A stretch of DNA of 32,402 nucleotides from Pseudomonadota bacterium (lineage in GTDB: Bacteria; Pseudomonadota; Gammaproteobacteria; Burkholderiales; Ga0077523). A program made the position numbers and the translations under genes. Below, in pieces: positions 1 to 8,916 of the stretch (the stretch's first letter is position 1; every line of letters starts with the position of its first letter). The stretch spans positions 1-32,402 of the forward strand of contig CAUJJX010000143.1 in NCBI GenBank assembly GCA_963205165.1, given 5' to 3'. A model generated the notes under the pieces. The model was not told the DNA's origin. It saw only the letters and a list, made by a program, of their open reading frames with translations, and made no database searches.

Positions 1-2042
1 GCGTGCGAGAGCACGACGCCAGGCGCAGCGGCGAGTTCGTTGCCGAGGCGGTCGATCACATCGGTCGCGCCGGCAAGGGCCGCAGCCTTGACGTCGTCGG
101 CGCTGTCCTGATCGAAACCGGCGAGATCGAACAGGTTGCCGAGGACGCGCAGCACCTTCCAGCCCGGACGCGCATCGCCCAGCGGCTGGACGACGCCCTT
201 GAAGCTCTGCACCCGGCCTTCGGTGTTGATGAAGGTCCCAGCGGTTTCGGTGAACGGCGCGATCGGCAGCAGCACGTCGGCGTACTCGACGGCGCGATGC
301 TGGAACGGCGAGAGCGCCACCACGAACTCCGCGGCGTGCAGGGCTGCGAGGGCAGCGGCACCGTCGGCGCTGTCGAGTTCGGGTTCGCAGTTGAGCAAGA
401 CGTACGCACCGAGCTTGTCGGCGAGCATGCGTTGCGCGTTCAGGCCTGCACCGCGCGGGGTCGCGCCGGCGATGTAACCGCCGACACTGCTGGCGGATTC
501 GCCGAGGACACCGAAACGCGCACCGGCGAGTGCCGCGAGACGTTGCGCGAGGACCTGGAGCGTCGCGGCCTGCGGGTGATGCGTCGCGAAGTTGCCGATG
601 AACACGGCGGCCGGTTCACCGCTGCAAAGCGAGGCGGCGATGCGCTTCGCTTCGTCGCCCGGCGTGACACCGGCGAGGTCGGCATCGACGGACTGGCCGC
701 GGATCGCGGCGGCTGCGACGACCACTTCGGCCAGGGCGCGCGGCAGCGCACTCGGTGCGACGGCGAGATCGCCGCGGAGCGGAATCAGCGGATCGTCCTG
801 CCAGGAGCCGACGGTCGAGAGCTGCAGGCCCTTGCGTGCCGCGGTGCGGATGCGCACGGCGAGCAGCGGATGGTCCTTGCGGAGGTTGGAACCGACGACG
901 AGCACGCGCTTCAGCAGGCTCACGTCCGCGATCGGCAGGCCGAGCCACGGGGCACCACGCCGCTTGCCGTCGAGCGAGAAGTCGGATTGACGCAGCCGGA
1001 AGTCGACGTTGTCGCTGCCGAGACCGTGCATCAGCTGCGCGCCGAGGAATAGTTCTTCGAGGGTCGAGTGATCGCTCGCGAGGAGCCCCACCTGCGCAGC
1101 ACCGCGCGACGCGATCACGCGCTTCAGGCCCGTGGCTGCGAACTCGAGCGCCTCGGCCCACGGCACCTCGTGCCACTGGCCGTCGCGCCGGATCATCGGC
1201 TTCACGAGACGGTCGGGGGCGTTCAGGCCTTCGTACGAGAAGCGGTCCTTGTCGGACAACCAGCACTCGTTGACGGCTTCGTTGTCGAGGGGCAGCGCGC
1301 GCATGACGCGGTTGCCCTTGATCTGCACGACGAGATTCGCGCCCAGCGAGCAGTGCGGGCTCACGGTGCGACGCCGTGCGAGTTCCCAGGTGCGGGCGCT
1401 GTAGCGGAAGGGCTTCGAGGTCAGGGCACCGACCGGACAGAGGTCGATCATGTTGCCGGACACTTCGGAGTCGACGCTGCGGCCGACGAACGAGAGGATC
1501 TCGGAGTGCTCGCCGCGACCACCCATGCCGAGTTCCATCACGCCGGCGATCTCCTGACCGAAGCGGACGCAGCGCGTGCAGTGGATGCAGCGCGACATCT
1601 CTTCGGCGGCGACCAGCGGGCCGATGTCCTTGCGGGGCACGACGCGCTTCGTCTCGCCGAACCGCGAGGCGGACGGGCCGTAGCCCACGGCGAGATCCTG
1701 CAACTGGCACTCACCGCCCTGATCGCAGATCGGGCAGTCGAGCGGATGGTTGATCAGCAGGAATTCCATCACGCCCTTCTGCGCCTTCACGGCCGCATCG
1801 GAGTGCGTGAACACCTTCATGCCTTCGGTGACCGGCGTCGCGCAGGCGGGCAGCGGCTTCGGTGCCTTCTCGACCTGCACGAGGCACATGCGGCAGTTGG
1901 CCGCGATCGACAGCTTCTTGTGCCAGCAGAAATGGGGAACGTAGACGCCGAGGCGGTTCGTCGCTTCCATGACCATGGACCCTTCCGGCACCTGCACCGG
2001 ACGGCCATCGACCTCGAGGTTGATCAGCTTGGGTTCGCTCAT
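1..2042 (-). CDS. nuoG: NADH-quinone oxidoreductase subunit G, 3' end cut by the window edge
   Basis: Peripheral-arm subunit of respiratory complex I that passes electrons through iron-sulfur clusters. The ATG at 2042 opens MSEPKLINLEVDGRPV and the frame stays open to base 1 (about 680 codons; the family is usually near 780-900), so only the C-terminus is missing. Visible in order: a [2Fe-2S] ferredoxin-like domain with C39, C50, C53 and C67 (C-x10-C-x2-C-x13-C); the HPLDCPICDQGGEC motif of the H/C-ligated N5 cluster; the CIHCTRCVRFG motif with a later DLCPVGALTSKP cysteine for the next [4Fe-4S] cluster; then the molybdopterin-oxidoreductase-like domain, which carries no visible active-site role in complex I. 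It starts 9 bases after the nuoF stop with an AGGAA ribosome site, so it is co-transcribed with nuoF. Confidence 0.96.
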   Translation of the reverse strand, partial: MSEPKLINLEVDGRPVQVPEGSMVMEATNRLGVYVPHFCWHKKLSIAANCRMCLVQVEKAPKPLPACATPVTEGMKVFTHSDAAVKAQKGVMEFLLINHPLDCPICDQGGECQLQDLAVGYGPSASRFGETKRVVPRKDIGPLVAAEEMSRCIHCTRCVRFGQEIAGVMELGMGGRGEHSEILSFVGRSVDSEVSGNMIDLCPVGALTSKPFRYSARTWELARRRTVSPHCSLGANLVVQIKGNRVMRALPLDNEAVNECWLSDKDRFSYEGLNAPDRLVKPMIRRDGQWHEVPWAEALEFAATGLKRVIASRGAAQVGLLASDHSTLEELFLGAQLMHGLGSDNVDFRLRQSDFSLDGKRRGAPWLGLPIADVSLLKRVLVVGSNLRKDHPLLAVRIRTAARKGLQLSTVGSWQDDPLIPLRGDLAVAPSALPRALAEVVVAAAAIRGQSVDADLAGVTPGDEAKRIAASLCSGEPAAVFIGNFATHHPQAATLQVLAQRLAALAGARFGVLGESASSVGGYIAGATPRGAGLNAQRMLADKLGAYVLLNCEPELDSADGAAALAALHAAEFVVALSPFQHRAVEYADVLLPIAPFTETAGTFINTEGRVQSFKGVVQPLGDARPGWKVLRVLGNLFDLAGFDQDSADDVKAAALAGATDVIDRLGNELAAAPGVVLSH

Positions 2043-2051
2043 CTCTGGTTC

Positions 2052-3374
2052 CTACGCCGCTCTCGCGAGCGCGCCGACCTGACACGTCTTGTGGTCGATG
2101 TGGTACTGGAATTCGTCGCGGTAATGCTTGAGGAACGCACGCACCGGCATCGCGGCGGCGTCGCCGAGCGCGCAGATGGTGCGCCCCTGGATGTTCTGGG
2201 CGACCTGCTCGAGCATGTCGAGATCCTCGGTGCGGCCCTGACCGTGTTCGATGCGATGGACCATGCGGTAGAGCCAGCCCGTGCCTTCGCGGCAAGGGGT
2301 GCACTGACCGCAGGATTCCTCGTGGTAGAAGTACGAGAGGCGTTCGAGGCAGCGGACCATGCAGCGGGTATCGTCCATCACGATCACGGCGCCGGAACCC
2401 AGCATCGACCCGGCCTTCGCGATCGAGTCGTAGTCCATGTCGGTGTCCATCATGATGGGCCCGGGCAGGACCGGCATCGACGACCCACCGGGGATGCAGG
2501 CCTTCAGCGTGCGACCGCCACGCATGCCGCCGGCCATCTCGAGCAGCTTCGCGAACGGGGTACCCAGCTTCACTTCGTAGTTGCCGGGACGCTCGACGTC
2601 GCCGGAGACCGAGAAGAGCTTCGTCCCGCCGTTGTTCGGCTTGCCGAGCGCGAGGAAGGCTTCGCCGCCGTTGCGGATGATCCAGGGCACGGCCGCGAAG
2701 GTCTCGGTGTTGTTGATCGTCGTGGGCTTTCCGTAGAGGCCGAAGCTCGCGGGGAACGGCGGCTTGAAGCGCGGCTGGCCCTTCTTGCCTTCGAGCGATT
2801 CGAGCAGCGCCGTCTCTTCGCCGCAGATGTACGCGCCGTAGCCGTGGTGCGCATGGAGCTGGAAGCTGAAGTCACTGCCGAGGATGTTGCTGCCCAGGAA
2901 GCCGGCGGCGCGGGCTTCCTCGAGGGCTTCCTCGAAGCGCTTGTAGACGTCCCAGATCTCGCCGTGGATGTAGTTGTACCCCACGGTGATCCCCATCGCG
3001 TACGCGCCGATGGCCATGCCTTCGATCACGGCATGCGGGTTGTAGCGGAGGATGTCACGGTCCTTGAAGGTGCCCGGCTCGCCCTCGTCGGAATTGCACA
3101 CGAGGTACTTCTGGCCCTCGTAGTTGCGGGGCATGAAACTCCACTTGAGACCCGTCGGGAAGCCGGCACCGCCACGACCGCGCAGCACGGATTTCTTCAC
3201 CTCGTCGATCACACCGGCGGGCGGAATCTTCTCGGAGAGGATCTTCCGCAGGGCTTCGTAGCCACCGCGGGCCACGTAATCGGCGAGGCGCCAGTTGTTG
3301 CCGTCGATGCCCGCCATGATGATGGCGTCGGGGCCGTAAAGACCCGGGGCGAAGGGCGGGTAGGAGGACTTCAT
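2052..3374 (-). CDS. nuoF: NADH-quinone oxidoreductase subunit F
   Basis: NADH-binding flavoprotein subunit of complex I; it oxidises NADH with FMN and hands electrons to a [4Fe-4S] cluster on the cytoplasmic arm. The 440-residue product is full length. The glycine-rich NADH/FMN motif [13 protein letters not shown] is at residues 66-78, and the N3 cluster ligands are C355, C358, C361 (SCGQCTPC) and C401. Its ATG overlaps the nuoE stop (ATGA, 4-base overlap), which implies translational coupling with nuoE, and nuoG follows after 9 bases. Subunit identity is secure from the motifs and operon position. Confidence 0.97.
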   Translation of the reverse strand: MKSSYPPFAPGLYGPDAIIMAGIDGNNWRLADYVARGGYEALRKILSEKIPPAGVIDEVKKSVLRGRGGAGFPTGLKWSFMPRNYEGQKYLVCNSDEGEPGTFKDRDILRYNPHAVIEGMAIGAYAMGITVGYNYIHGEIWDVYKRFEEALEEARAAGFLGSNILGSDFSFQLHAHHGYGAYICGEETALLESLEGKKGQPRFKPPFPASFGLYGKPTTINNTETFAAVPWIIRNGGEAFLALGKPNNGGTKLFSVSGDVERPGNYEVKLGTPFAKLLEMAGGMRGGRTLKACIPGGSSMPVLPGPIMMDTDMDYDSIAKAGSMLGSGAVIVMDDTRCMVRCLERLSYFYHEESCGQCTPCREGTGWLYRMVHRIEHGQGRTEDLDMLEQVAQNIQGRTICALGDAAAMPVRAFLKHYRDEFQYHIDHKTCQVGALARAA

Positions 3375-3865
3375 TTCGCCAGCTCCGCGAGCAGTGCGTC
3401 GATCTTCGAGGGCGTCATGCCGGTCAGCATCTCGCGGTTGTTGCGCAGGATCACGGGGGCGTCACCGCAGGCGCCGAAGCACTCGCCTTCCTTGAGGGTG
3501 ATCCGGCCGTCGGCGGTCGTCTCGCCGAAGCCGATGCCCAGCGTCTTGCGCAGGTGATCGGCCGCCTCGTTGGCGCCGGACAGCGCGCAGGGCAGGTTCG
3601 TGCAGACGCAGAGCTTGTGACGACCAATCGGCGCGAGGTCGTACATCGAGTAGAAGCTCGCGACCTCGTACACGGCAACGGCGGGCATTCCGAGCACGCC
3701 GGCCACCTCGTTCATCACGTCGTTCGAGAGGTGCCCCTGCTCTTCCTGGGCGATGGCGAGTGCCGCCATCACGGCCGACTGTTTCTGGTCGGGAGGATAT
3801 TTCGCCACTTCGCGGTCGATGCGCGTGCGGGCGTCCTGCGAAAGCTGTTGTGTCACGGGGCTCAT
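3371..3865 (-). CDS. nuoE: NADH-quinone oxidoreductase subunit E
   Basis: Small [2Fe-2S] thioredoxin-fold subunit of the complex I NADH dehydrogenase module. I start it at the ATG at 3865 ([10 protein letters not shown]), giving 164 residues, the family's normal size. The open frame runs much further upstream, but that part lies inside nuoD and is not conserved protein. Cluster ligands are C88 and C93 (CTNLPC) and C129 and C133 (CFGAC). The start codon overlaps the nuoD TGA as ATGA and the stop overlaps the nuoF ATG in the same way, so nuoD, nuoE and nuoF form a tightly coupled trio. Confidence 0.96.
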   Translation of the reverse strand: MSPVTQQLSQDARTRIDREVAKYPPDQKQSAVMAALAIAQEEQGHLSNDVMNEVAGVLGMPAVAVYEVASFYSMYDLAPIGRHKLCVCTNLPCALSGANEAADHLRKTLGIGFGETTADGRITLKEGECFGACGDAPVILRNNREMLTGMTPSKIDALLAELAK

Positions 3866-5115
3866 CGATCGATCTCGCCGAACACGACGTCCATGGTGCC
3901 GATGATCGCGACGGCGTCGGCGATCATGTGGCCCTTCGCCATCTCGTCCATCGCGGCCAGATGGGGGAAGCCCGGCGCGCGGATCTTGAGGCGATAAGGC
4001 TTGTTGGCCCCATCGGACACGAGGTAGATGCCGAACTCGCCCTTGGGCGCTTCGACCGCGGCATAGCACTCGCCCTCGGGCACGTGCATGCCTTCCGTGA
4101 AGAGCTTGAAGTGGTGGATCAGCTCTTCCATGCTGGACTTCATCGCAACGCGGGACGGCGGTGCCACCTTGTGGTTGTCGGTGATGACCGGACCGGGGTT
4201 CTTGCGCAGCCAGTCGACACACTGGCGGATGATCCGGTTGGACTGCCGGAACTCTTCCATCCGCACGAGGTAGCGGTCGTAGCAGTCGCCGTTGACGCCG
4301 ACCGGAATGTCGAAGTCGAGGCGGTCGTAGACCTCGTAAGGCTGCTTCCTGCGGAGGTCCCATTCGACGCCCGAACCGCGCAACATCGGGCCGGTGAAGC
4401 CGAGCTGCAGCGCGCGCTCCGGCGTGACGATGCCGATGTCGACGGTGCGCTGCTTCCAGATCCGGTTGTCCGTGAGCAGCGTCTCGTATTCGTCGACGAG
4501 CTTCGGGAAGCGGTCGGTGAAATCCTGGATGAAGTCGAGCACGGAACCCTGACGGTTCTCGTTGAGACGCTTGACGTCGGCGGCGGACCGCAACGGCGAG
4601 ACTTCGTACTGCGGCATGCGATCGGGCAGATCGCGGTAGACGCCACCGGGACGGTAGTAGGCCGCATGCAGGCGCGCGCCGGACACCGCCTCGTAGAGGT
4701 CCATGAGGTCTTCCCGCTCGCGGAAGCAGTACAGGAAGATGGTCATGGCCCCGATGTCGAGACCGTGGGCGCCCAGCCAGAGCAGGTGATTCAGGATGCG
4801 GGTGATCTCGTCGAACATCACCCGGATGTACTGCGCCCGCAGCGGCACCTCGACCCCGAGGAGCTTCTCGATGGCCATCACGTACGCGTGCTCGTTGCAC
4901 ATCATGGACACGTAGTCGAGCCGGTCCATGTAGGGCACGTTCTGCAGGAACATGCGCTGCTCGGCGAGCTTCTCGGTTGCACGATGCAGGAGTCCGATGT
5001 GCGGGTCTGCGCGCACGATGACTTCGCCGTCCAGTTCGAGCACGAGTCTCAGCACGCCGTGGGCCGCCGGATGCTGCGGCCCGAAGTTCATGGTGAAGTT
5101 GCGGATCTCAGCCAT
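3862..5115 (-). CDS. nuoD: NADH-quinone oxidoreductase subunit D (49 kDa subunit)
   Basis: Complex I subunit that, with NuoB, lines the quinone-binding cavity; it is related to the large subunit of [NiFe] hydrogenases but has lost the metal site. The 417-residue product begins [21 protein letters not shown], with the diagnostic GPQHPAAHG motif near the N-terminus, then [12 protein letters not shown] and the [11 protein letters not shown] segment, and ends DVVFGEIDR. There is no fusion with NuoC, unlike the E. coli nuoCD gene. It begins 2 bases after the nuoC stop and its TGA overlaps the nuoE start. Confidence 0.97.
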   Translation of the reverse strand: MAEIRNFTMNFGPQHPAAHGVLRLVLELDGEVIVRADPHIGLLHRATEKLAEQRMFLQNVPYMDRLDYVSMMCNEHAYVMAIEKLLGVEVPLRAQYIRVMFDEITRILNHLLWLGAHGLDIGAMTIFLYCFREREDLMDLYEAVSGARLHAAYYRPGGVYRDLPDRMPQYEVSPLRSAADVKRLNENRQGSVLDFIQDFTDRFPKLVDEYETLLTDNRIWKQRTVDIGIVTPERALQLGFTGPMLRGSGVEWDLRRKQPYEVYDRLDFDIPVGVNGDCYDRYLVRMEEFRQSNRIIRQCVDWLRKNPGPVITDNHKVAPPSRVAMKSSMEELIHHFKLFTEGMHVPEGECYAAVEAPKGEFGIYLVSDGANKPYRLKIRAPGFPHLAAMDEMAKGHMIADAVAIIGTMDVVFGEIDR

Positions 5116-5117
5116 GC

Positions 5118-5714
5118 CTATTCCACATCCCCGTAGTTCTCTTCCCGGACGACGCGCGGCACGATCTCGCGCTGCTCGATGCTGACCGGCTGGTACACGA
5201 CGCGCCGCTGATCGGGGTCGTACCGCATCTCGACATAGCCGGACACGGGAAAATCCTTGCGGAACGGGTGTCCGATGAAGCCGTAGTCGGTCAGGATGCG
5301 ACGCAGGTCCGGGTGGCCGGGGAAGACGATACCGAAGAGGTCGAAGGCTTCACGCTCGAACCAGTTCGCGCCAGACCACACATCGACCACAGACGGCACC
5401 GCGGGAAAATCATCGTCTTCGGCGAACACCTTCACGCGCAGACGGTTGTTGAGCGCGACGGACAGCAACTGGATGACGGCAGCGAAGCGGCGCCCCTCGT
5501 GGCGACCGTTGCCGTAGTCGCGATAGTCCATCCCGCAGAGGTCGGTCAACTGGTCGAAACGGAGCGCGGGGGCGTCACGCAGCTGCCTCGCCGAACGGTC
5601 CCAGGCGGCCGCGGCGATCGTCACGATCGCCTGACCATGGATGATTTCGGTGTGCAGGACAGCTTCGCCGAGAACGGCGCGGACGGCATCGAGCAGGGCG
5701 TTGGGTTCGGTCAC
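5118..5714 (-). CDS. nuoC: NADH-quinone oxidoreductase subunit C (30 kDa subunit), GTG start
   Basis: Peripheral-arm subunit of complex I that bridges NuoD and NuoB. I start it at the GTG at 5714 ([16 protein letters not shown]), 4 bases after the nuoB stop, which gives 198 residues, the expected length for a separate NuoC. The frame is open further upstream with an ATG at 5882, but that stretch lies inside nuoB and encodes low-complexity residues. The family signature is visible in [20 protein letters not shown] followed by the ILTDYGF(I)GHPFRKDFP region. The GTG start is inferred from the context; the ribosome site in front is weak. Confidence 0.93.
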   Translation of the reverse strand: MTEPNALLDAVRAVLGEAVLHTEIIHGQAIVTIAAAAWDRSARQLRDAPALRFDQLTDLCGMDYRDYGNGRHEGRRFAAVIQLLSVALNNRLRVKVFAEDDDFPAVPSVVDVWSGANWFEREAFDLFGIVFPGHPDLRRILTDYGFIGHPFRKDFPVSGYVEMRYDPDQRRVVYQPVSIEQREIVPRVVREENYGDVE

Positions 5715-5718
5715 GCGT

Positions 5719-6195
5719 TCACCGGGCGATCGTGTTGTTGCGGCGGATCTTGTTCTGCAACTGGATGATCCCGTAGAGCAGTGCCTCGGCGGTCGGCGGA
5801 CAGCCGGGCACGTAGACATCGACGGGAACGATCCGGTCACAACCGCGCACGACGGAATACGAGTAGTGGTAATAGCCACCACCGTTGGCGCACGACCCCA
5901 TGGAGATGACCCAGCGTGGCTCGGCCATCTGGTCGTAAACCTTGCGGAGTGCCGGCGCCATCTTGTTGCAGAGCGTGCCCGCCACGATCATCACGTCGGA
6001 TTGCCGCGGACTCGGGCGAAACACGATCCCGAAGCGGTCCAGGTCGTAGCGCGAGGCGCCCGCCTGCATCATCTCGACTGCGCAGCACGCAAGACCGAAA
6101 GTCATCGGCCAGAGCGAGCCTGTCCGTGTCCAGTTGATGAGGGAGTCCACCGAGGTGGTCACGAATCCCTTCTGAATCTCGCCTTCTACACCCAT
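5719..6195 (-). CDS. nuoB: NADH-quinone oxidoreductase subunit B
   Basis: Carries cluster N2, the last [4Fe-4S] cluster before quinone in complex I. The 158-residue product has the tandem cysteines C37-C38 ([10 protein letters not shown]), C102 (GSCANGGG) and C132 (PGCPP), which together ligate N2. I chose the ATG at 6195 ([15 protein letters not shown]) because a GGAGG ribosome site sits 10 bases upstream and the family usually starts here. An in-frame ATG at 6216 would add seven residues but has no ribosome site. It is separated from nuoA by 43 bases. Confidence 0.96.
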   Translation of the reverse strand: MGVEGEIQKGFVTTSVDSLINWTRTGSLWPMTFGLACCAVEMMQAGASRYDLDRFGIVFRPSPRQSDVMIVAGTLCNKMAPALRKVYDQMAEPRWVISMGSCANGGGYYHYSYSVVRGCDRIVPVDVYVPGCPPTAEALLYGIIQLQNKIRRNNTIAR

Positions 6196-6238
6196 GCGTG
6201 CCGAACCTCCCTGCATGCCGCAACGGTCGCGGAACGGA

Positions 6239-6607
6239 TCATTCCCATTCGAGCGCGCCCTTCTTCCATTCGTACACGAATCCGACGACGAGAATGGCGA
6301 GGAACACGACCATCGCGAGAAATCCGAACATCCCGATCTCTTCCAGGACGACTGCCCACGGAAAGAGGAACGCGATTTCCAGATCGAACAGGATGAAGAG
6401 AATTGCCACGAGGTAGTAGCGGACGTCGAACTTCATCCGCGCGTCTTCGAAAGCTTCGAAGCCGCACTCGTAGGGGGACAACTTTTCGGAATCCGGGCGG
6501 TGATGCCCGAGAAGACGGGAGAGTCCGCTGCCGGCCGTAATGGACACCGTGCCCACTGCCAGACCGACGATCACGAACAGAAGAACCGGGAAGTAGTTTC
6601 CTAGCAT
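6239..6607 (-). CDS. nuoA: NADH-quinone oxidoreductase subunit A
   Basis: Small membrane subunit of complex I near the quinone cavity and the first gene of the nuo operon. The 122 residues contain three hydrophobic helices: the N-terminal segment from about residue 5 to 25, then roughly 60-80 and 90-112. The conserved loop [22 protein letters not shown] lies between the first two. The ATG at 6607 is preceded by a TAAGG ribosome site. The gene lies 142 bases downstream of a tRNA-Leu gene and opens the nuo run; a possible promoter is listed separately. Confidence 0.96.
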   Translation of the reverse strand: MLGNYFPVLLFVIVGLAVGTVSITAGSGLSRLLGHHRPDSEKLSPYECGFEAFEDARMKFDVRYYLVAILFILFDLEIAFLFPWAVVLEEIGMFGFLAMVVFLAILVVGFVYEWKKGALEWE

Positions 6608-6682
6608 TGCGCCTTAGGACCGTTCTTCGCGAGGCCGAGCCCGGGCCGCCAGGGGCCTCGCGCCGTTTACCGGATGCCCCAA

Positions 6683-6711
6683 AAAATACAACGTAGACCT
6701 CCGCGACCCAA
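6683..6711 (-). promoter_or_regulatory. possible promoter for nuoA
   Basis: In the 142-base gap between tRNA-Leu and nuoA, a TTGGGT (6706-6711) and a TATTTT (6683-6688) are spaced 17 bases apart on the minus strand. Matches to the sigma-70 consensus are only 3/6 and 4/6, so this is a weak candidate. It would give a leader of about 70 bases. The alternative is that nuo transcription enters from the secG-tRNA unit. The T run here could also serve as a terminator tail, but I see no convincing stem before it. Confidence 0.3.
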
Positions 6712-6749
6712 TGGGGCTGGGCCGGACCGCGCAGGTCATCCTGATTCGA

Positions 6750-6834
6750 TGGTGCCGACGGGGAGACTCGAACTCCCACGACTTTCGTCACTGCCCCCTC
6801 AAGACAGCGTGTCTACCAATTTCACCACGTCGGC
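6750..6834 (-). tRNA. tRNA-Leu, anticodon GAG
   Basis: The minus strand folds as a class II tRNA. The 7-bp acceptor stem starts GCCGACG and closes with CGTCGGC, followed by A and an encoded CCA (ending at 6750). The D-arm contains AATTGGTAGACAC. The anticodon stem is CTGTC/GGCAG with loop TTGAGGG, giving anticodon GAG. A long variable arm (TGACGAAAGTCG) and a T-arm with GTTCGAGTC follow. The gene sits 51 bases after the secG stop, the same neighbour as leuU in E. coli, so it may be processed from a secG transcript. No separate promoter is clear. Confidence 0.95.
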
Positions 6835-6885
6835 ACTGTACTGCCCGCCCCATCCAGAATGGCGCGGCACTGCGAGATCCAGAGA

Positions 6886-7239
6886 CTACTTCGGGATGTC
6901 CTTCAACTTCCCGTCGGACTCCGACGCGCCAGGCGCCTGCGCCGGCTTCGTCGTCACAGCCGTGTCGGCTGCGGGGGGCGCGCTGATCATCACCCCTTTA
7001 CCTCCGGACTGACCCGTTGAGAGATAGGTCAGACCGAGACTCGTTGCAAAAAAAACCGCTGCGAGAATACCTGTCGTGCGGCTCAGGAAGTTCGCCGAGC
7101 CACTCGCACCGAAAAGACTGCCTGCGGAACCGCTCCCGAACGCCGCCCCCATGTCGGCACCCTTGCCGTGCTGAAGCAACACCGTACCGATGATGCCCGC
7201 TGCTGCCAGCACATGAAAAATCAGGATGACCGTCTGCAT
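6886..7239 (-). CDS. secG: preprotein translocase subunit SecG
   Basis: Small membrane subunit of the SecYEG protein-export channel. The 117 residues show a first hydrophobic helix at about 2-20, the conserved LLQHGKGADMGAAFGSG loop, the SRTTGILA segment leading into a second helix at about 54-74, and a Pro/Ala-rich cytoplasmic tail that varies between species. It begins 6 bases after the tpiA stop, so tpiA and secG form one unit, with tRNA-Leu directly downstream. Confidence 0.94.
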   Translation of the reverse strand: MQTVILIFHVLAAAGIIGTVLLQHGKGADMGAAFGSGSAGSLFGASGSANFLSRTTGILAAVFFATSLGLTYLSTGQSGGKGVMISAPPAADTAVTTKPAQAPGASESDGKLKDIPK

Positions 7240-7245
7240 ATGTAG

Positions 7246-8004
7246 TTACCGAACCGCCATGACGGCCGCCCGATGAATCTCCAGGAATTCTCGCGCCACC
7301 AGTGACGCCCCACCCACCAAGCCCCCGTCGACATCGGGCATCGCAAACAGGTCAGCCGCATTCGACGCCTTCACACTGCCACCGTACAGAATGCCGATCG
7401 ACGCCGCGCACCCCTCGTCTCGAGCGGCCAGGATTCCGCGAATGAATGCGTGAACTTCCTGCGCCTGCTCCGGCGTTGCCGTCCGCCCCGTGCCGATGGC
7501 CCAGACAGGCTCGTAAGCAACAACCGATTTTCGCAACACGTCCAACCCGGCTACCGAGAGCACAGTACTCAACTGACGCTCGACCACCGACCTCGTCTCG
7601 CCTCTCTCGCGCTCTTCGAGCGACTCGCCGACACAGATGATCGGAACCAATTCACCAGCGCAGGCCGCGACCGCTTTCCGGGCAACCACCTTATCCGACT
7701 CGCCATGAATCGAGCGTCGCTCCGAGTGCCCGACAAGCACATATTCGCAACCCACGTCTCCGAGCATCGACGCGGACACTTCGCCCGTGTACGCACCGGA
7801 CGGATGCTCACTCACGTCTTGCGCCCCAATTCCGACACCGCGAGCACCCAGCAATTCACGACACTGCGCCAGGTAAGGAAACGGCGGAATCACCACCATC
7901 CCCGCGACGCTAGTATCTACGGTCACCAACTCGCCGAGCAACGCCGCATTCTTCACGAAGTCGCCGTGCATCTTCCAGTTACCGGCAACCAGTTTCGAAC
8001 GCAT
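7246..8004 (-). CDS. tpiA: triosephosphate isomerase
   Basis: Interconverts dihydroxyacetone phosphate and glyceraldehyde 3-phosphate in glycolysis and gluconeogenesis. The 252 residues match the usual size. Active-site residues are visible: N9 and K11 (GNWKMH), H93 (LVGHSERR) and E165 (YEPVWAIGTG, which also opens the flexible loop 6), plus the phosphate-binding GGSV near the C-terminus. The ATG at 8004 has no strong ribosome site. A good sigma-70-like promoter lies just upstream (8039-8068), so tpiA-secG is probably transcribed separately from pst. Confidence 0.96.
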   Translation of the reverse strand: MRSKLVAGNWKMHGDFVKNAALLGELVTVDTSVAGMVVIPPFPYLAQCRELLGARGVGIGAQDVSEHPSGAYTGEVSASMLGDVGCEYVLVGHSERRSIHGESDKVVARKAVAACAGELVPIICVGESLEERERGETRSVVERQLSTVLSVAGLDVLRKSVVAYEPVWAIGTGRTATPEQAQEVHAFIRGILAARDEGCAASIGILYGGSVKASNAADLFAMPDVDGGLVGGASLVAREFLEIHRAAVMAVR

Positions 8005-8038
8005 TGTCAGATGTGCTCAGGAGCGGAAAAACCAAGCG

Positions 8039-8068
8039 AGTTTACCCGCCAGCCCCAAACGTGGTCAA
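8039..8068 (-). promoter_or_regulatory. sigma-70-like promoter for tpiA-secG
   Basis: TTGACC (8063-8068, 5/6 to the -35 consensus) and TAAACT (8039-8044, 4/6 to the -10) are spaced 18 bases apart on the minus strand. They lie in the 102-base gap between the pstB stop and the tpiA start. The expected transcript start is near 8032, leaving a leader of about 28 bases. Confidence 0.6.
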
Positions 8069-8106
8069 CGGTGTTGCGATGCAATGCCACCAGCCCGGCG
8101 CCAGAA

Positions 8107-8907
8107 TCAGCCAAAACGACCGGTGATGTAATCCTCGGTCGCGCGGTTCTTCGGTTTGATGAAGATGGTGTCCGTCGCATCGAACTCGATCATCTCTCCG
8201 AGATACATGTACGCCGTGAAGTCGGAGACGCGGGCCGCCTGCTGCATGTTGTGAGTGACGATCAGGATGGTGACCTTGTCCTTCAGGTCCGCGATGAGTT
8301 CTTCGATGCTCGCCGTGGCGATCGGATCGAGCGCGGAGGTCGGCTCGTCGAACAGCAGGATCTCGGGCTCCGTGGCGAGCGCACGTGCAATGCACAGACG
8401 CTGCTGCTGGCCGCCGGACAGATTGAACGCGAGGTCGTTCAGGCGATCCTTCACCTCGTCCCAGAGGGCCGCACCGCGCAGTGCCTGTTCGACTTTCTCG
8501 TCCATGATCGCGACGCCGCGCACACCGCGGACACGCAATCCGTAGGCAACATTCTCGTAGATCGACTTGGGGAAAGGATTCGGCTTCTGGAAGACCATGC
8601 TGATACGCATCCGGACCTCGATCGGATCCACCTGCGGATGCAGCAGGTTCGTGTCATCCGGATGAAGGCGGATGTCGCCCTCGTACCGATTGCCCGGATA
8701 CAAGTCGTGCATGCGATTGAAGCACCGCAGGTACGTCGACTTACCGCATCCGGACGGACCGATCAGCGCCGTGACCTTGCGCTCGTAGATGGGCATGTTG
8801 ATGCCCTTGAGCGCATGGAAGTTGCCGTAGTAGAAATGCAGATTGCGGGCTTCCGCCTTGATCTTCAGATCGGCGGTGAGCGCGGGTCCTTCGGTGACTT
8901 TTGACAT
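8107..8907 (-). CDS. pstB: phosphate ABC transporter ATP-binding protein PstB
   Basis: Cytoplasmic ATPase of the high-affinity phosphate importer. The 266 residues carry Walker [10 protein letters not shown] (50-58), the Q-loop FQKPNPFP, the ABC signature LSGGQ (163-167), Walker B ILLFDEP with the catalytic glutamate at 188, and the switch histidine in THNMQQA. It follows pstA by 9 bases. The next gene is tpiA: no phoU is present here, although phoU often closes pst operons. Confidence 0.97.
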   Translation of the reverse strand: MSKVTEGPALTADLKIKAEARNLHFYYGNFHALKGINMPIYERKVTALIGPSGCGKSTYLRCFNRMHDLYPGNRYEGDIRLHPDDTNLLHPQVDPIEVRMRISMVFQKPNPFPKSIYENVAYGLRVRGVRGVAIMDEKVEQALRGAALWDEVKDRLNDLAFNLSGGQQQRLCIARALATEPEILLFDEPTSALDPIATASIEELIADLKDKVTILIVTHNMQQAARVSDFTAYMYLGEMIEFDATDTIFIKPKNRATEDYITGRFG

Positions 8908-8916
8908 GTCGTCTCG

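Noticed and set aside
1068-3557. An 829-residue open frame on the plus strand opposite nuoF and nuoG
   Set aside because: It is the antisense shadow of conserved NADH dehydrogenase genes in GC-rich DNA; its composition (His, Arg, Asp, Val) is that of such shadows and it shows no domain.
3371-4900. A 509-residue reading of nuoE with a long N-terminal extension
   Set aside because: The extra 345 residues lie inside nuoD in another frame and are Arg/Pro-rich; the normal NuoE start is at 3865.
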